Origin: a virus
DNA length: 20,200 nt
Direction: 5' to 3' (one strand)
Virus record (IMG/VR): IMGVR_UViG_3300008113_006924
Span: 1-20,200 of that record
Within the stretch, counting starts at the first letter, position 1. Every line of letters begins with the position of its first letter. Both the position numbers and the translations under genes were made by a program. This document shows positions 12,446 to 19,546 of this stretch, in pieces. The notes beneath the pieces are model-generated. The model ran no database searches and was not told the DNA's origin. It worked only from the letters and a program-made list of their open reading frames with translations.

Positions 12446-12473
12446 ATTGTACTATATTACTGCTGGGTGTCAA
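12446..12473 (-). promoter_or_regulatory. Promoter of tRNA-Met
   Basis: TTGACA (12473-12468), 16-bp spacer, TACAAT (12451-12446, 5/6). Transcription would start a few nt before the mature tRNA. The promoter lies inside the 3' end of the preceding small gene and should also drive the SGNH gene. Confidence 0.82.
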
Positions 12474-12693
12474 TAGAGTTTTCTACGATACCCTGTACGT
12501 ATTCAGAAAAATGTTTTCTTATGTTACCAGCTGGCTTAGAGCCATAAGACTCCCATATTCTTTTATACTCAATAACATTATGATACGTTGTTGGGCACAA
12601 TATGACTTTATTGTACTCTTTTAATGTGGTTGGAAGAGGCACATGCTTGGTACAGCATTTGCACTCCTTTGCTCTTTCTTGATATTCGCTCAT
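12457..12693 (-). CDS. Small cysteine-containing protein, 78 aa
   Basis: 78 residues starting MSEYQERAKE, with cysteines at 11, 13, 14 and 33 (CKCC ... C) that could bind one zinc ion, and a mainly helical C-terminal half (YKRIWESYG, GNIRKHFSEYV). The ATG overlaps the TGA of the large terminase gene by 4 nt and has GGAG 5 nt upstream, so translation is coupled to TerL. No family recognised; a packaging or head-related accessory role is only suggested by position. Confidence 0.75.
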   Translation of the reverse strand: MSEYQERAKECKCCTKHVPLPTTLKEYNKVILCPTTYHNVIEYKRIWESYGSKPAGNIRKHFSEYVQGIVENSIDTQQ

Positions 12694-14495
12694 ATTATCT
12701 CCATGCTTTCTATAGATCTAGCTAAACTTTCAGGCATTCTCGGCGCACGAATCATATTCTGAACATACTCTATTTCGCCATCGTTTCCGTTTGCAAAATC
12801 GTTATCATAGCTCATTGATTCATAGTCGTGTATTTTTATTTCTTCGTCTCTTTTTATTCTGCTTCTGCTTATAGAGTTGTATACAGCTCCACATACAGCA
12901 TCGGCTAAGTCTTTAGAGCCTTTTCTTGGGTGGTCAACCTTGTCCCTCATAATTCTTAGCTGAAGCAATTCATCAATTAATAATGGTATATGCGGTCCAG
13001 AGAGCCTTTCTTCTAGCACAACCATGGCCATATCGTCGTAGTGCTTTTTTGCCACCGAAAGAATTTCTGTATTAATACCATATGTTTTTAACTGCTGCAT
13101 CATATCATGAGAGTTCCATCGGTCAAACGTGCAGACTTTTATGTTAAATCCTCTAGTCTTTAAAGAAAGTATATAGTCTTTTACCTCTGTAAAATCTACG
13201 GACTTATCTGGCGTGGGGGTCCAAAATCTAACAGCATCTATTTCTACAATAGGTGCTGGCTGATTATATGTATCTGTTACTTTTATATCAACCCATTTAT
13301 TTACGTGGCCCATGGCAACCGCACAATGGTCATGCTTTTGAGCTAAGTCTACATGTATAAAATAATCTTTTCCTTCTTCTGGCTTAAACCACTCCTCTAG
13401 TCTTCCAAAAGAGTCTACTGCTAGGTGAGCTTTATTAAACGCCTTTTCTATCTTGTCTCTTGATTTAAAAAATGCATCAACTGCGTCAGTTGGCATACAT
13501 GCAAATCTTCCTAGTGCATCTTGTGGATTTTTGTGAAAAGCGACAGTAAAATCTGTTATCTTTTTTGTAGGGTTTACTTCCCAAGTAGGCCTTTTTAAAG
13601 CAAACACTCTTGGGTAAACATAAGAAATAATATGGTCTTCTTCCCAAGATACTTCAAACTCGTTCCCGACTGTACCTGCTGGAAGATCTTGGTCTAGCTT
13701 TAGTATCTCTGTTCTAATAATTGTTTCTTTTTCTGCAATAACTGATTGATAAAACTTTTGTATTGGATCGTTTTTAAATCTTGGGAATGAAAGCAGGATA
13801 ACCTTTCCGAAGTCTGGGAAACGTGAGTCTACTGAAGCACGATACATATCATATATAGCGTCTGCTGTTTTAGCTTGGTCGTGACCACTTGTGTTCTCTG
13901 TTGCAAATCCAGAAATTTCATCTAGTATCACAACTAAAACGTTATAGCCTTCCCAGGCTTCTCTTTCTGAGTGTCCAGAATGAACTGTTATTGATTTATC
14001 AAATTTTATTTCAGAAGCTTTGTCTGTATATTTTCCAGCAAACCAAGGCGAAACCTCGATACGCATTTTAAATCCTTTAAAGAAAACATTGTTGGCTTGT
14101 TGGGCATTAATAGCAATATTTAGTATATCTATTGCATCTCTTGGAGGCTTTCCATAATATGCTGCTGGGTCTTTTAAGCATAGTAAGAGGTAAACTATAT
14201 AGGCTACTGCTATTGTTGAAGAATAATCTTTTCCAGACCCTTTGCCGAGCTGTGCAATTACCTCTACGCAAGTTTGTTTAAACATTTTTTTGCCAACATC
14301 TTCGCCATACAGCTTAATCAATGTAGATTCTTTATATATCTGAGAGCTTCTTGCTATTAAAGTATATTGATTTTCTGAAAGTGGTGGTAAACCAAGGTAG
14401 TCTGGGCTTGTAACAAATGTTTGAAGATCTACTGGACGCTCTTCAAATTCTTCTCCGTCTAGTATTTCTATAAAATCTGAAAAATCAAATGGCAT
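12690..14495 (-). CDS. terL: Phage terminase large subunit
   Basis: 601 residues from ATG 14495 (an in-frame TTG at 14507 would add four). ATPase half: a Walker A-like AQLGKGSGKDY around 81-91 and Walker B VVILDE around 188-193. Nuclease half with RNase H-like acidic residues: FIHVDLA (about Asp383), CTFDRWNS (about Asp458) and SKDLADAV (about Asp529/Asp532). This motor drives DNA into the prohead and cuts the concatemer. The start overlaps the stop of the small-subunit gene by 11 nt. No intein or frameshift is seen. Together with TerS it marks the packaging module. Confidence 0.96.
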   Translation of the reverse strand: MPFDFSDFIEILDGEEFEERPVDLQTFVTSPDYLGLPPLSENQYTLIARSSQIYKESTLIKLYGEDVGKKMFKQTCVEVIAQLGKGSGKDYSSTIAVAYIVYLLLCLKDPAAYYGKPPRDAIDILNIAINAQQANNVFFKGFKMRIEVSPWFAGKYTDKASEIKFDKSITVHSGHSEREAWEGYNVLVVILDEISGFATENTSGHDQAKTADAIYDMYRASVDSRFPDFGKVILLSFPRFKNDPIQKFYQSVIAEKETIIRTEILKLDQDLPAGTVGNEFEVSWEEDHIISYVYPRVFALKRPTWEVNPTKKITDFTVAFHKNPQDALGRFACMPTDAVDAFFKSRDKIEKAFNKAHLAVDSFGRLEEWFKPEEGKDYFIHVDLAQKHDHCAVAMGHVNKWVDIKVTDTYNQPAPIVEIDAVRFWTPTPDKSVDFTEVKDYILSLKTRGFNIKVCTFDRWNSHDMMQQLKTYGINTEILSVAKKHYDDMAMVVLEERLSGPHIPLLIDELLQLRIMRDKVDHPRKGSKDLADAVCGAVYNSISRSRIKRDEEIKIHDYESMSYDNDFANGNDGEIEYVQNMIRAPRMPESLARSIESMEII

Positions 14496-15024
14496 CTGAC
14501 TCTTCAATTATGTTAATAGACTGGACCACTCCAGTTATTTGAGAAAGTCTTTTTGCTACTTCTATTTTACAGTGGTTGCAGCTTGAAGTAACTTCTTTGA
14601 GTATGCCAACAAGCATCTCCTGCTTTCTTTCTGTTTCCAGTATCTGAGATGCCATTTCATTATTTTCAAGAACCCCGATTGACTGAAGCATAGCAATTCT
14701 TTTTGTCTCTATGTCTGCAATAAGCTTAAGGGTTCCAGACTTAACGTTTAGTTGCCCTTGTGTATCTGCATCCTCAACCGTTTTCCATGCTTCTTTGATT
14801 AACATGTCATAATGCTGATCTGCTCCAAGCAAAGCTTCTTTGGCCCTGTCCCTGACATTTGTATCATTATGGACAATAGACTTCCACTCATCGATATGCT
14901 CAAGAACTTCTTTACGGGTAAGCCCAGTGATAGATGATATTTGAGTAGCAGAATTACCTTTTAATAGCTCAGAAACTACTCTATTCATTTTGTCGAATTG
15001 TACTGCTGGCTCTATTTCGCTCAT
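14485..15024 (-). CDS. terS: Probable terminase small subunit
   Basis: 179 residues, mainly helical. Residues 22-44 (GNSATQISSITGLTRKEVLEHI) form a helix-turn-helix of the type used by TerS to bind the packaging site; the middle is a long helical segment fitting the oligomerisation core, and two cysteines (SSCNHCK) occur near the end. It is directly upstream of and overlaps TerL, the strongest support. The ATG lies 6 nt after a TATAAT box without Shine-Dalgarno, so packaging genes appear to begin a new leaderless transcript. Confidence 0.82.
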   Translation of the reverse strand: MSEIEPAVQFDKMNRVVSELLKGNSATQISSITGLTRKEVLEHIDEWKSIVHNDTNVRDRAKEALLGADQHYDMLIKEAWKTVEDADTQGQLNVKSGTLKLIADIETKRIAMLQSIGVLENNEMASQILETERKQEMLVGILKEVTSSCNHCKIEVAKRLSQITGVVQSINIIEESDAI

Positions 15025-15030
15025 AAAATA

Positions 15031-15059
15031 ATTATACTTCTAGTCAACTAAAAAGTCAA
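15031..15059 (-). promoter_or_regulatory. Promoter of the terminase operon (leaderless)
   Basis: TTGACT (15059-15054, 5/6), 17-bp spacer, TATAAT (15036-15031), then 6 nt to the ATG at 15024. TTGACTAG occurs again inside the spacer. The -35 box directly follows the TGA of the upstream helix-turn-helix gene. Confidence 0.85.
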
Positions 15060-15206
15060 TCAGCGTCTGATCTTTAGCTTAAACTTATCTATATATCTCT
15101 GTATAGTCATGTGCGACACAGAGCACTCTGTGGCTATTTCTACTATTGTTTTTTTCTGTACAACATATCTATTGTATAGCCAGTCTTTATTTTGATATAA
15201 CTTCAT
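15060..15206 (-). CDS. Tiny helix-turn-helix protein, 48 aa
   Basis: The gap between the resolvase and TerS holds a 48-codon gene starting MKLYQNKDWLYNRYVVQ. Residues 19-44 (KTIVEIATECSVSHMTIQRY followed by IDKFKL) form a resolvase/sigma-region-4-like helix-turn-helix, and the tail is basic. It is essentially one DNA-binding unit and may regulate the adjacent promoter or help recognise DNA. The ATG overlaps the resolvase TGA by 4 nt (ATGA), with AAAGAG upstream. Its stop directly abuts the -35 box of the terminase promoter. Confidence 0.85.
   Translation of the reverse strand: MKLYQNKDWLYNRYVVQKKTIVEIATECSVSHMTIQRYIDKFKLKIRR
15117..15132. repeat. 7-bp inverted repeat inside the HTH gene
   Basis: CACAGAG-CA-CTCTGTG, perfect arms around a 2-nt centre, located in codons for ATECSV in the recognition region. 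It is about 60-80 bp upstream of the terminase promoter. It could be an operator for the encoded protein or chance; the arms are coding, so selection may be protein-level. Confidence 0.5.
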
Positions 15207-15769
15207 CTCTTTGTTAGTACCTGATTTGAATAATGTGCAATCCCAAATGCATCTGCAACATCAAAATCATCTAGAGAAATTGAATATTTTTTATTAAAAT
15301 AGTCTGCTGTTCTTTGCTTTCTCATATTCCTCAGCTGATTTTTATACCAAGAGTCTGCGTAGCCTGGGTTTTTTATTCTTATCCCCGCCTTTTCTTCTTT
15401 AGTGGGATTTTTATTGCCTATATAAGACTGCCAAGCACTTGGAGATATTGTTATAACTTCAGCGCCAGTAGACATTAGCTCTGCAATAACTACACCATAA
15501 ACATATGAAAGCTTAATTACAGCATCTGCTGATCTAACAAGTACTGCACCTTCTACCACTATATAGTCTGCTTTAAGCTCGTCTAGCATGGCTGAAGTCT
15601 TCACTTTAGCGTCATATATCTTTTGGTAAATGTCGTTTCCAACAATATTAAACTTACCCCACTTAAGTGGAATATCATTTTCCATTAAACAAAATGCTAC
15701 AGAGTTTGTAGAGGCATCTATGCCAAGAACTCTGCTTGCCTTTGTCTTTACAAGACTAGCCAATGTCAT
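15203..15769 (-). CDS. RuvC-like Holliday-junction resolvase
   Basis: 188 residues with the RNase H-like RuvC core: Asp18 in LGIDAST, Glu73 in IVVEGAV, and the C-terminal pair Asp170/Asp173 in DFDVADAFGIAHY; PSAWQSYIGNK is the usual basic region. These Mg2+ enzymes cut four-way junctions and resolve branched DNA before packaging. Its position between a Cas4-like nuclease/zinc protein and TerS/TerL fits. The ATG overlaps the stop of the zinc-finger gene by 14 nt with no good Shine-Dalgarno, so coupled translation is likely. Confidence 0.9.
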   Translation of the reverse strand: MTLASLVKTKASRVLGIDASTNSVAFCLMENDIPLKWGKFNIVGNDIYQKIYDAKVKTSAMLDELKADYIVVEGAVLVRSADAVIKLSYVYGVVIAELMSTGAEVITISPSAWQSYIGNKNPTKEEKAGIRIKNPGYADSWYKNQLRNMRKQRTADYFNKKYSISLDDFDVADAFGIAHYSNQVLTKR

Positions 15770-16034
15770 CTATTATACCCATAAGATCTTTTTTAAACTT
15801 TGAGCTTTTAGACTTTATGCATTTAGCGCAGTATGGCTGATCATTATACCTACTTAAAAAACTGCTGCACCCTTTGCATTTTCTAGGAGCTCCATTTTTT
15901 ATTGCTTTTTTTTCGTAGTACTTTTCCATTATTCGCTTATTTGTTGAAACTCTACAGCATTCATCTGAGCAGTATTTTTGATTATGCGTTTTAGACACAA
16001 AATCTTTTTTACATTCTGAATTTAAACATATCAT
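15756..16034 (-). CDS. Double zinc-finger protein
   Basis: 92 residues with two four-cysteine sites: Cys3/Cys8/Cys22/Cys26 (with KYCSDEC) and Cys53/Cys56/Cys69/Cys72 (CKGC and YCAKC), joined by a basic helix NKRIMEKYYEKKAIKNG. The layout resembles small DNA-associated zinc proteins that sit next to phage resolvases. It probably binds DNA or a nuclease partner. The ATG shares one base with the stop of the nuclease gene (TAATG) with AAGG upstream. Confidence 0.82.
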   Translation of the reverse strand: MICLNSECKKDFVSKTHNQKYCSDECCRVSTNKRIMEKYYEKKAIKNGAPRKCKGCSSFLSRYNDQPYCAKCIKSKSSKFKKDLMGIIDDIG

Positions 16035-16822
16035 TATTTTGAAACCTTCATTAGCTCGATCTCTACTGTTCCAGGATCAGAGCCTTTAGACCAACATTCT
16101 TTTTTGACTGGGCAGTAAGTGCATGGCAGTTTATATTTTGTTGCGCCTTCTGGTCTAACTGGTAGGCCTCCTTCTTTGAAGTTGTCCCAAACCTTTTCCA
16201 TCCACCTAAAAGCATCTTCTATTATGGCTTTATTTTTTTCATTCATAGAAATTGGAATAATTAAAACCTCTTGGGTATTTTTGTTTTCATACAGGAAGAA
16301 TCCTTCTTTAGCATTTTTAAGCTTCATGTATGTAAGTAGCTGCAGCATGTGGTTTGGAGAAGACTTCATTTCTGCTTGCCTTGTATCCCACACCTCTTGC
16401 TTAGCAGTTTTAATTTCCCCAATGACCATCTCGCCGTCATATTCCATAATTAAATCTATAAAGCCACGAATGGGTGGGTATTCATTAACAATTTCTTCTT
16501 CTTCCGCCCTCCACTCAGGCATAGTCTTAATAAGATTTTGTAATCTTTCATGAGCCTGTGTACCCTGAGCCATATTGGCAACGGCAACTGCATCATTATC
16601 GTCGATAAAAACTGCACCAGTAAATGCCATATACCAATACCTTGGGCAGGTTCCATGGCCGTAGCCAAGAGAGCTTGGGCTAAATGACTTTTTAGTGGTA
16701 TCACCATCTGGCCTTTTAGTATTTCTATAAGATTCATCTAGAAGTTGTGCAAACTTTTCTGGGTCAAAGAAGTTTCCAATATGTTTTTTAAATTTAAGGT
16801 TCTTTACAATATCTCTAGCCAT
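16034..16822 (-). CDS. Cas4/RecB-like PD-(D/E)XK exonuclease
   Basis: 262 residues. Cys59 in GTCPRYWYMAF and the C-terminal Cys234, Cys237 and Cys243 (CTYCPVKKEC) match the four-cysteine iron-sulfur site of Cas4/AddB-type nucleases. The catalytic core has His91, Asp123 in GFIDLIM, Glu136-Ile-Lys138 (GEIKTA) and QLLTY (161-165), the RecB nuclease motif. No Cas proteins or CRISPR repeats are in the window, so a recombination role with RecA and the RuvC-like protein is favoured. A TATAAT box 6 nt before the ATG and no Shine-Dalgarno indicate a leaderless message. ATG follows directly on the stop of the disrupted gene upstream. Confidence 0.9.
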   Translation of the reverse strand: MARDIVKNLKFKKHIGNFFDPEKFAQLLDESYRNTKRPDGDTTKKSFSPSSLGYGHGTCPRYWYMAFTGAVFIDDNDAVAVANMAQGTQAHERLQNLIKTMPEWRAEEEEIVNEYPPIRGFIDLIMEYDGEMVIGEIKTAKQEVWDTRQAEMKSSPNHMLQLLTYMKLKNAKEGFFLYENKNTQEVLIIPISMNEKNKAIIEDAFRWMEKVWDNFKEGGLPVRPEGATKYKLPCTYCPVKKECWSKGSDPGTVEIELMKVSK

Positions 16823-16894
16823 TTATGAATTATACCTAACGACATACTTAAGTGCATCTACAAGTTTGTCTATGGACTCCTTTACTGAATAGTA
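16823..16894 (-). pseudogene. Displaced C-terminal fragment of the preceding gene (other frame)
   Basis: Reading the -1 frame across the end of the 59-codon gene gives YYSVKESIDKLVDALKYVV followed by RYNS and a stop directly before the nuclease ATG. It has no start codon of its own and looks like the natural C-terminus of the interrupted protein. From memory of related actinophage proteins, the full family has a linking helical region between the two parts; the gap suggests an internal deletion that also shifted the frame. Confidence 0.55.
16829..16834 (-). promoter_or_regulatory. -10 box of the Cas4-like nuclease gene (leaderless)
   Basis: AGG then TATAAT (16834-16829) and 6 nt to the ATG at 16822. 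A convincing -35 hexamer is not present. The same -10/start spacing recurs at five other genes, which supports function. Confidence 0.58.
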
Positions 16895-17061
16895 ATTAAA
16901 TGTGGGGCTTTTGCAGATGGAACATCTGGATTCATCAATAACTTTACTACTATTGCAAGTGCTTTATCTAAGTGCTCATCTTGCATAAAATCATGCAGGT
17001 CGTTAAACTCAGTTATATCACTTATAAGATGCAACGTATTTTTATCTTCTGGCTTGTTCAC
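16882..17061 (-). CDS. Conserved phage protein, apparently truncated (59 aa)
   Basis: GTG at 17061 overlaps the oxygenase TGA by 4 nt (GTGA) with GGGAGA 5 nt upstream. The product begins MNKPEDKNTLHLISDITEF and contains EHLDKALAIVVKLLMNPDVP, a pattern I recall from a conserved family next to Cas4-like nucleases in actinobacterial phages. It stops after KAPHLITIQ, while the expected C-terminal helix (YYSVKESIDKLVDALK) is present right after in another frame. So the gene appears frame-disrupted, probably by an internal deletion. The junction lacks a classical slippery heptamer, so programmed frameshifting is less likely. Function of the family unknown. Confidence 0.65.
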   Translation of the reverse strand: MNKPEDKNTLHLISDITEFNDLHDFMQDEHLDKALAIVVKLLMNPDVPSAKAPHLITIQ

Positions 17062-18011
17062 ATTTCTCTCCCGTCAACGTATGTCCTTTTGTCTTCTTCT
17101 ACAATAATAGAAATTCCATAACTTAAATCTTGTGGTATCTCATGGCTATATAAAACTTGCCTATCCATTTCTCCATTAGATATCTGATCCTGTATTTTTT
17201 CTCTGCTCATTTCTTTCCATTTTTCTTCGCCATATATTTCAAGTCCTTGCTTCCACTCATTAGAACCGTCGTGTGACCATAAAATAAAAAGCCTGAGAAA
17301 AAGTTTTCTTTTACCAGATATTACAGATTTTGCAGAATGCCAAAATGGCAATCCAGATGGAAAAATAGTTAGGTCTCCTTTTTTAGGCTTGTATGTTACC
17401 AAGCTTTTATCATTTTCATTTAAAAACTCTATCTCTCCGCCTTCGTAGTCATCATTAACATAAAAAGTCACAGTAGCAACGTGCTTATCTCCTGGCTCCT
17501 GTTCCCTATGCTCATGGGAATCGGTATGAAATGTTATTGAAAACTTTTGTTCTGGAGTGTAGTAATGCTGTAATATTTCAATTTTCCCGTAGTTAAGTCG
17601 TCCACCTAGTGACCAATCATCAACGTATACTGGCCATGAACCTGAGCCGATCCAGTCTTTTTTATACTCTTCAAAGCATTCTTCTATCTTAGAAAATAGC
17701 TTCTCTTTGAATTCATAAAGAAATTTATTGTATTCGTTATTTATATTGTCTGGGGTGGGTTTGTTTGCAAACGAGGACTTTTCACCAAACGTATACCATG
17801 TAACCCATGGATCTATTGGGCTTTCTGGATCTAAAACATTGGTTGCATCTCCATGAACATTGTAGAGCATAGACTCAATAGGGGTAATCTTGTTATCATT
17901 ATCTACGACATTTTTTGTGTTTTCTATCGCCTGCATCAATTTAGAAAGATCTTCGTCTGAAAACAAATCTTTAAAAACGTATACCTGTGGAATAACTTCG
18001 TATTTTTTCAT
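17058..18011 (-). CDS. 2-oxoglutarate/Fe(II)-dependent oxygenase
   Basis: 317 residues. A prolyl-4-hydroxylase-like double-stranded beta-helix covers about 140-245: HTD (His162, Asp164) is the first part of the iron triad, YEGGEIEFL follows, then PKKGDLTIFPSGLPFWHS with His225 as the distal ligand, and GKRKLFLRLF supplies the 2-oxoglutarate-binding Arg/Lys. Such enzymes hydroxylate proteins, nucleotides or small molecules; many T4-like and cyanophage genomes carry them with unknown substrate. The ATG overlaps the previous TGA by 4 nt. Position among DNA enzymes suggests, but does not show, a nucleic-acid-related role. Confidence 0.88.
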   Translation of the reverse strand: MKKYEVIPQVYVFKDLFSDEDLSKLMQAIENTKNVVDNDNKITPIESMLYNVHGDATNVLDPESPIDPWVTWYTFGEKSSFANKPTPDNINNEYNKFLYEFKEKLFSKIEECFEEYKKDWIGSGSWPVYVDDWSLGGRLNYGKIEILQHYYTPEQKFSITFHTDSHEHREQEPGDKHVATVTFYVNDDYEGGEIEFLNENDKSLVTYKPKKGDLTIFPSGLPFWHSAKSVISGKRKLFLRLFILWSHDGSNEWKQGLEIYGEEKWKEMSREKIQDQISNGEMDRQVLYSHEIPQDLSYGISIIVEEDKRTYVDGREM

Positions 18012-18310
18012 GCATTGTCCTCTTTGAACCTAATTAATTCTTCTAACACTGACCATTCTATTATACCAAGTCTGACCTTGGAGTCTTGACCAATTATTAT
18101 TTTTAGTGCTGGGTGCATATCTCTGTTTACCTTAAATGTGTCGGTGCATATCTTCGACCACACTTCTTTATTTAAAGTAAATGATCTGGATGCCTCCTTG
18201 TAATCAACTAAAAACTGTTTCCATTGTGCATCACCTTTCTGGTAGTCACCTCTACCAGAATTTTTTTGCGCTTTAGCACCGTCTCTTTTAACTTCTGATC
18301 TTTCAGACAT
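18008..18310 (-). CDS. Small PD-(D/E)XK-like putative nuclease
   Basis: 100 residues. The N-terminal part has NSGRGDYQKGD (17-27) followed by FLVDYKEAS (33-41): an Asp (27), then Asp36-x-Lys38, like the D...(D/E)xK core of small resolvase or nicking endonuclease folds. The rest is a helix-strand-helix region (KEVWSKICTDTF, PALKIIIG, RLGIIEWSVLEELI). This assignment is motif-level, and a full catalytic set cannot be confirmed. The ATG overlaps the preceding stop (TAATG), and the gene is in the RecA-nuclease cluster, which fits DNA processing. Confidence 0.68.
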   Translation of the reverse strand: MSERSEVKRDGAKAQKNSGRGDYQKGDAQWKQFLVDYKEASRSFTLNKEVWSKICTDTFKVNRDMHPALKIIIGQDSKVRLGIIEWSVLEELIRFKEDNA

Positions 18311-18498
18311 TATCCAACCCTTACTTCATTTGAGTGTCCGTCTGGGCATTCCCAAGCAAGGATCATTGTTTCTGCGTCCCAAAAAGCTTCTTCAGCATTT
18401 TTTTCACATTTAAAGCAAGGCTTGGATCCATGTATTGACTCTAAGCTTTTTTTATTAACAATCTCTGGTCTAGAAAAAAACTCATTAAGATTTGGCAT
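18310..18498 (-). CDS. Small zinc-ribbon protein, 62 aa
   Basis: 62 residues with CFKC (Cys28, Cys31) and CPDGH (Cys51, His55) forming a probable CCCH zinc ribbon, with aromatic residues between them (FWDAETMILAWE). An N-terminal peptide of about 22 residues (NEFFSRPEIVNKKSL) is polar. The ATG lies inside the 3' end of recA (14-nt overlap). It looks like a standard RecA-neighbour in actinobacterial phages, but no function is known. Confidence 0.8.
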   Translation of the reverse strand: MPNLNEFFSRPEIVNKKSLESIHGSKPCFKCEKNAEEAFWDAETMILAWECPDGHSNEVRVG

Positions 18499-19489
18499 TT
18501 ATTTGTCCAATTAAAGTTCCAGCAACCTCTGGATTTTCTCTTAGGTAAGCTACAGCCTTTGCTCTACCTTGAAAACGTTCACCGTTAATGGTATACCAGG
18601 CTCCGCCTTTTTCAATTAATCCGTACATCTCTGCAACATCTAATGTCTCACCAATACGATCAACCCCTAAAGATTCTCCTTGGTAATAGAAGTCGTATTG
18701 TCCCGAAAGATTAGGGGGGCCGAGCTTGTTGTAATCAATAATCCAATTGACTGGCCTGCCAACTCTTTGTTCAATGATCTTGTCACCAACCGCAACACCA
18801 GCTTTAATAGCATTAGCTTCAGCTTCCGAAGACCATAGCTTAATGACTGTGGAAGAAAAGAACTTAACTGCCATTCCTCCTGTCGGAATGTGGGAGGCAT
18901 GCATAGATCCAAATTGATTTCTTTGCTGTGAGATGAGAACCAGTAGTGTGTTTTTATTTGCATAGTTTAACATTTTGACTGCATGAGTCATATCCTTTGC
19001 TTCTGCTCCGATTTGCTTTGTGTCTTGCAAATCTTTCATTTCATTTCCATCTTTTTCAAAGTAAATTCCTGGAAGTAGTGCAGATATGGAATCAACAACA
19101 ATTACATCTACTCCAGCCTCCATTAACTTTACGCCAACATCAACCATATCATTAACTGTTTTAGCCTGAGAGTAAATAAGAGAAGATGAATCTACTCCAA
19201 GCTGCTCTGCCCATTTTTGATCATAAGATGCCTCAGCATCAATCCAAGCACATGTTTTTCCTTCTTGTTGGGCTAACGCTATCATCTGTAAACAGAAAGA
19301 TGATTTTCCAGCAGACTTATTGCCCCAAACAAGTACTTGCCTTCCATAACCTAAGCCACCCTTAAGAGCTACATTTAATCCTATGCTAGGTGTTAGTTGT
19401 TTATGAACCTGAACATTTTGTGCTGACTGAACTCTTGCACGGGTTTTTGGATCTAGCTTTGCCATTATGTCTTCTAATGAAATAGTCAT
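18485..19489 (-). CDS. recA: RecA-like recombinase
   Basis: 334 residues, near the usual RecA length (about 350). Walker A is GNKSAGKSS (56-64), followed by WIDAEASYD (82-90) and Walker B DVIVVDSISALLPG (128-141); LISQQRNQFG resembles RecA's L2-region motif, and VKFFSSTVIKL follows. It forms filaments on single-stranded DNA and exchanges strands, supporting replication-coupled repair and concatemer formation. The C-terminal domain is short. An extended -10 promoter lies just upstream; AGAAAG is a moderate ribosome binding site. It heads the recombination operon down to the nuclease and resolvase genes. Confidence 0.95.
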   Translation of the reverse strand: MTISLEDIMAKLDPKTRARVQSAQNVQVHKQLTPSIGLNVALKGGLGYGRQVLVWGNKSAGKSSFCLQMIALAQQEGKTCAWIDAEASYDQKWAEQLGVDSSSLIYSQAKTVNDMVDVGVKLMEAGVDVIVVDSISALLPGIYFEKDGNEMKDLQDTKQIGAEAKDMTHAVKMLNYANKNTLLVLISQQRNQFGSMHASHIPTGGMAVKFFSSTVIKLWSSEAEANAIKAGVAVGDKIIEQRVGRPVNWIIDYNKLGPPNLSGQYDFYYQGESLGVDRIGETLDVAEMYGLIEKGGAWYTINGERFQGRAKAVAYLRENPEVAGTLIGQINAKS

Positions 19490-19512
19490 TTATAATCTTT
19501 CTTCTCTCTACT

Positions 19513-19518
19513 AGTATA
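19513..19518 (-). promoter_or_regulatory. Extended -10 promoter of recA
   Basis: TGCTATACT: an extended -10 element with hexamer TATACT at 19518-19513. A weak TTCCAA lies 17 bp upstream. The leader to the ATG at 19489 would be about 16 nt and includes a Shine-Dalgarno-like AGAAAG, so this message is not leaderless. Confidence 0.6.
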
Positions 19519-19546
19519 GCATTAAAATAAAGGTTTTGGAACCCTA

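Noticed and set aside
15767-15777. TATAAT 2 nt before the RuvC-like ATG (15777-15772)
   Set aside because: No -35 hexamer, and transcription would begin inside the coding sequence unless a TTG at codon 3 were used; it is probably just the Ile-Ile codons at the end of the zinc-finger gene.
16119-16553. 144-codon plus-strand frame
   Set aside because: Lies opposite the Cas4-like nuclease, whose motifs are clear; composition is typical of an antisense shadow.
16034-16822. CRISPR-Cas Cas4
   Set aside because: The four-cysteine PD-(D/E)XK layout is shared with phage exonucleases; no repeats, Cas1 or Cas2 occur in the window.
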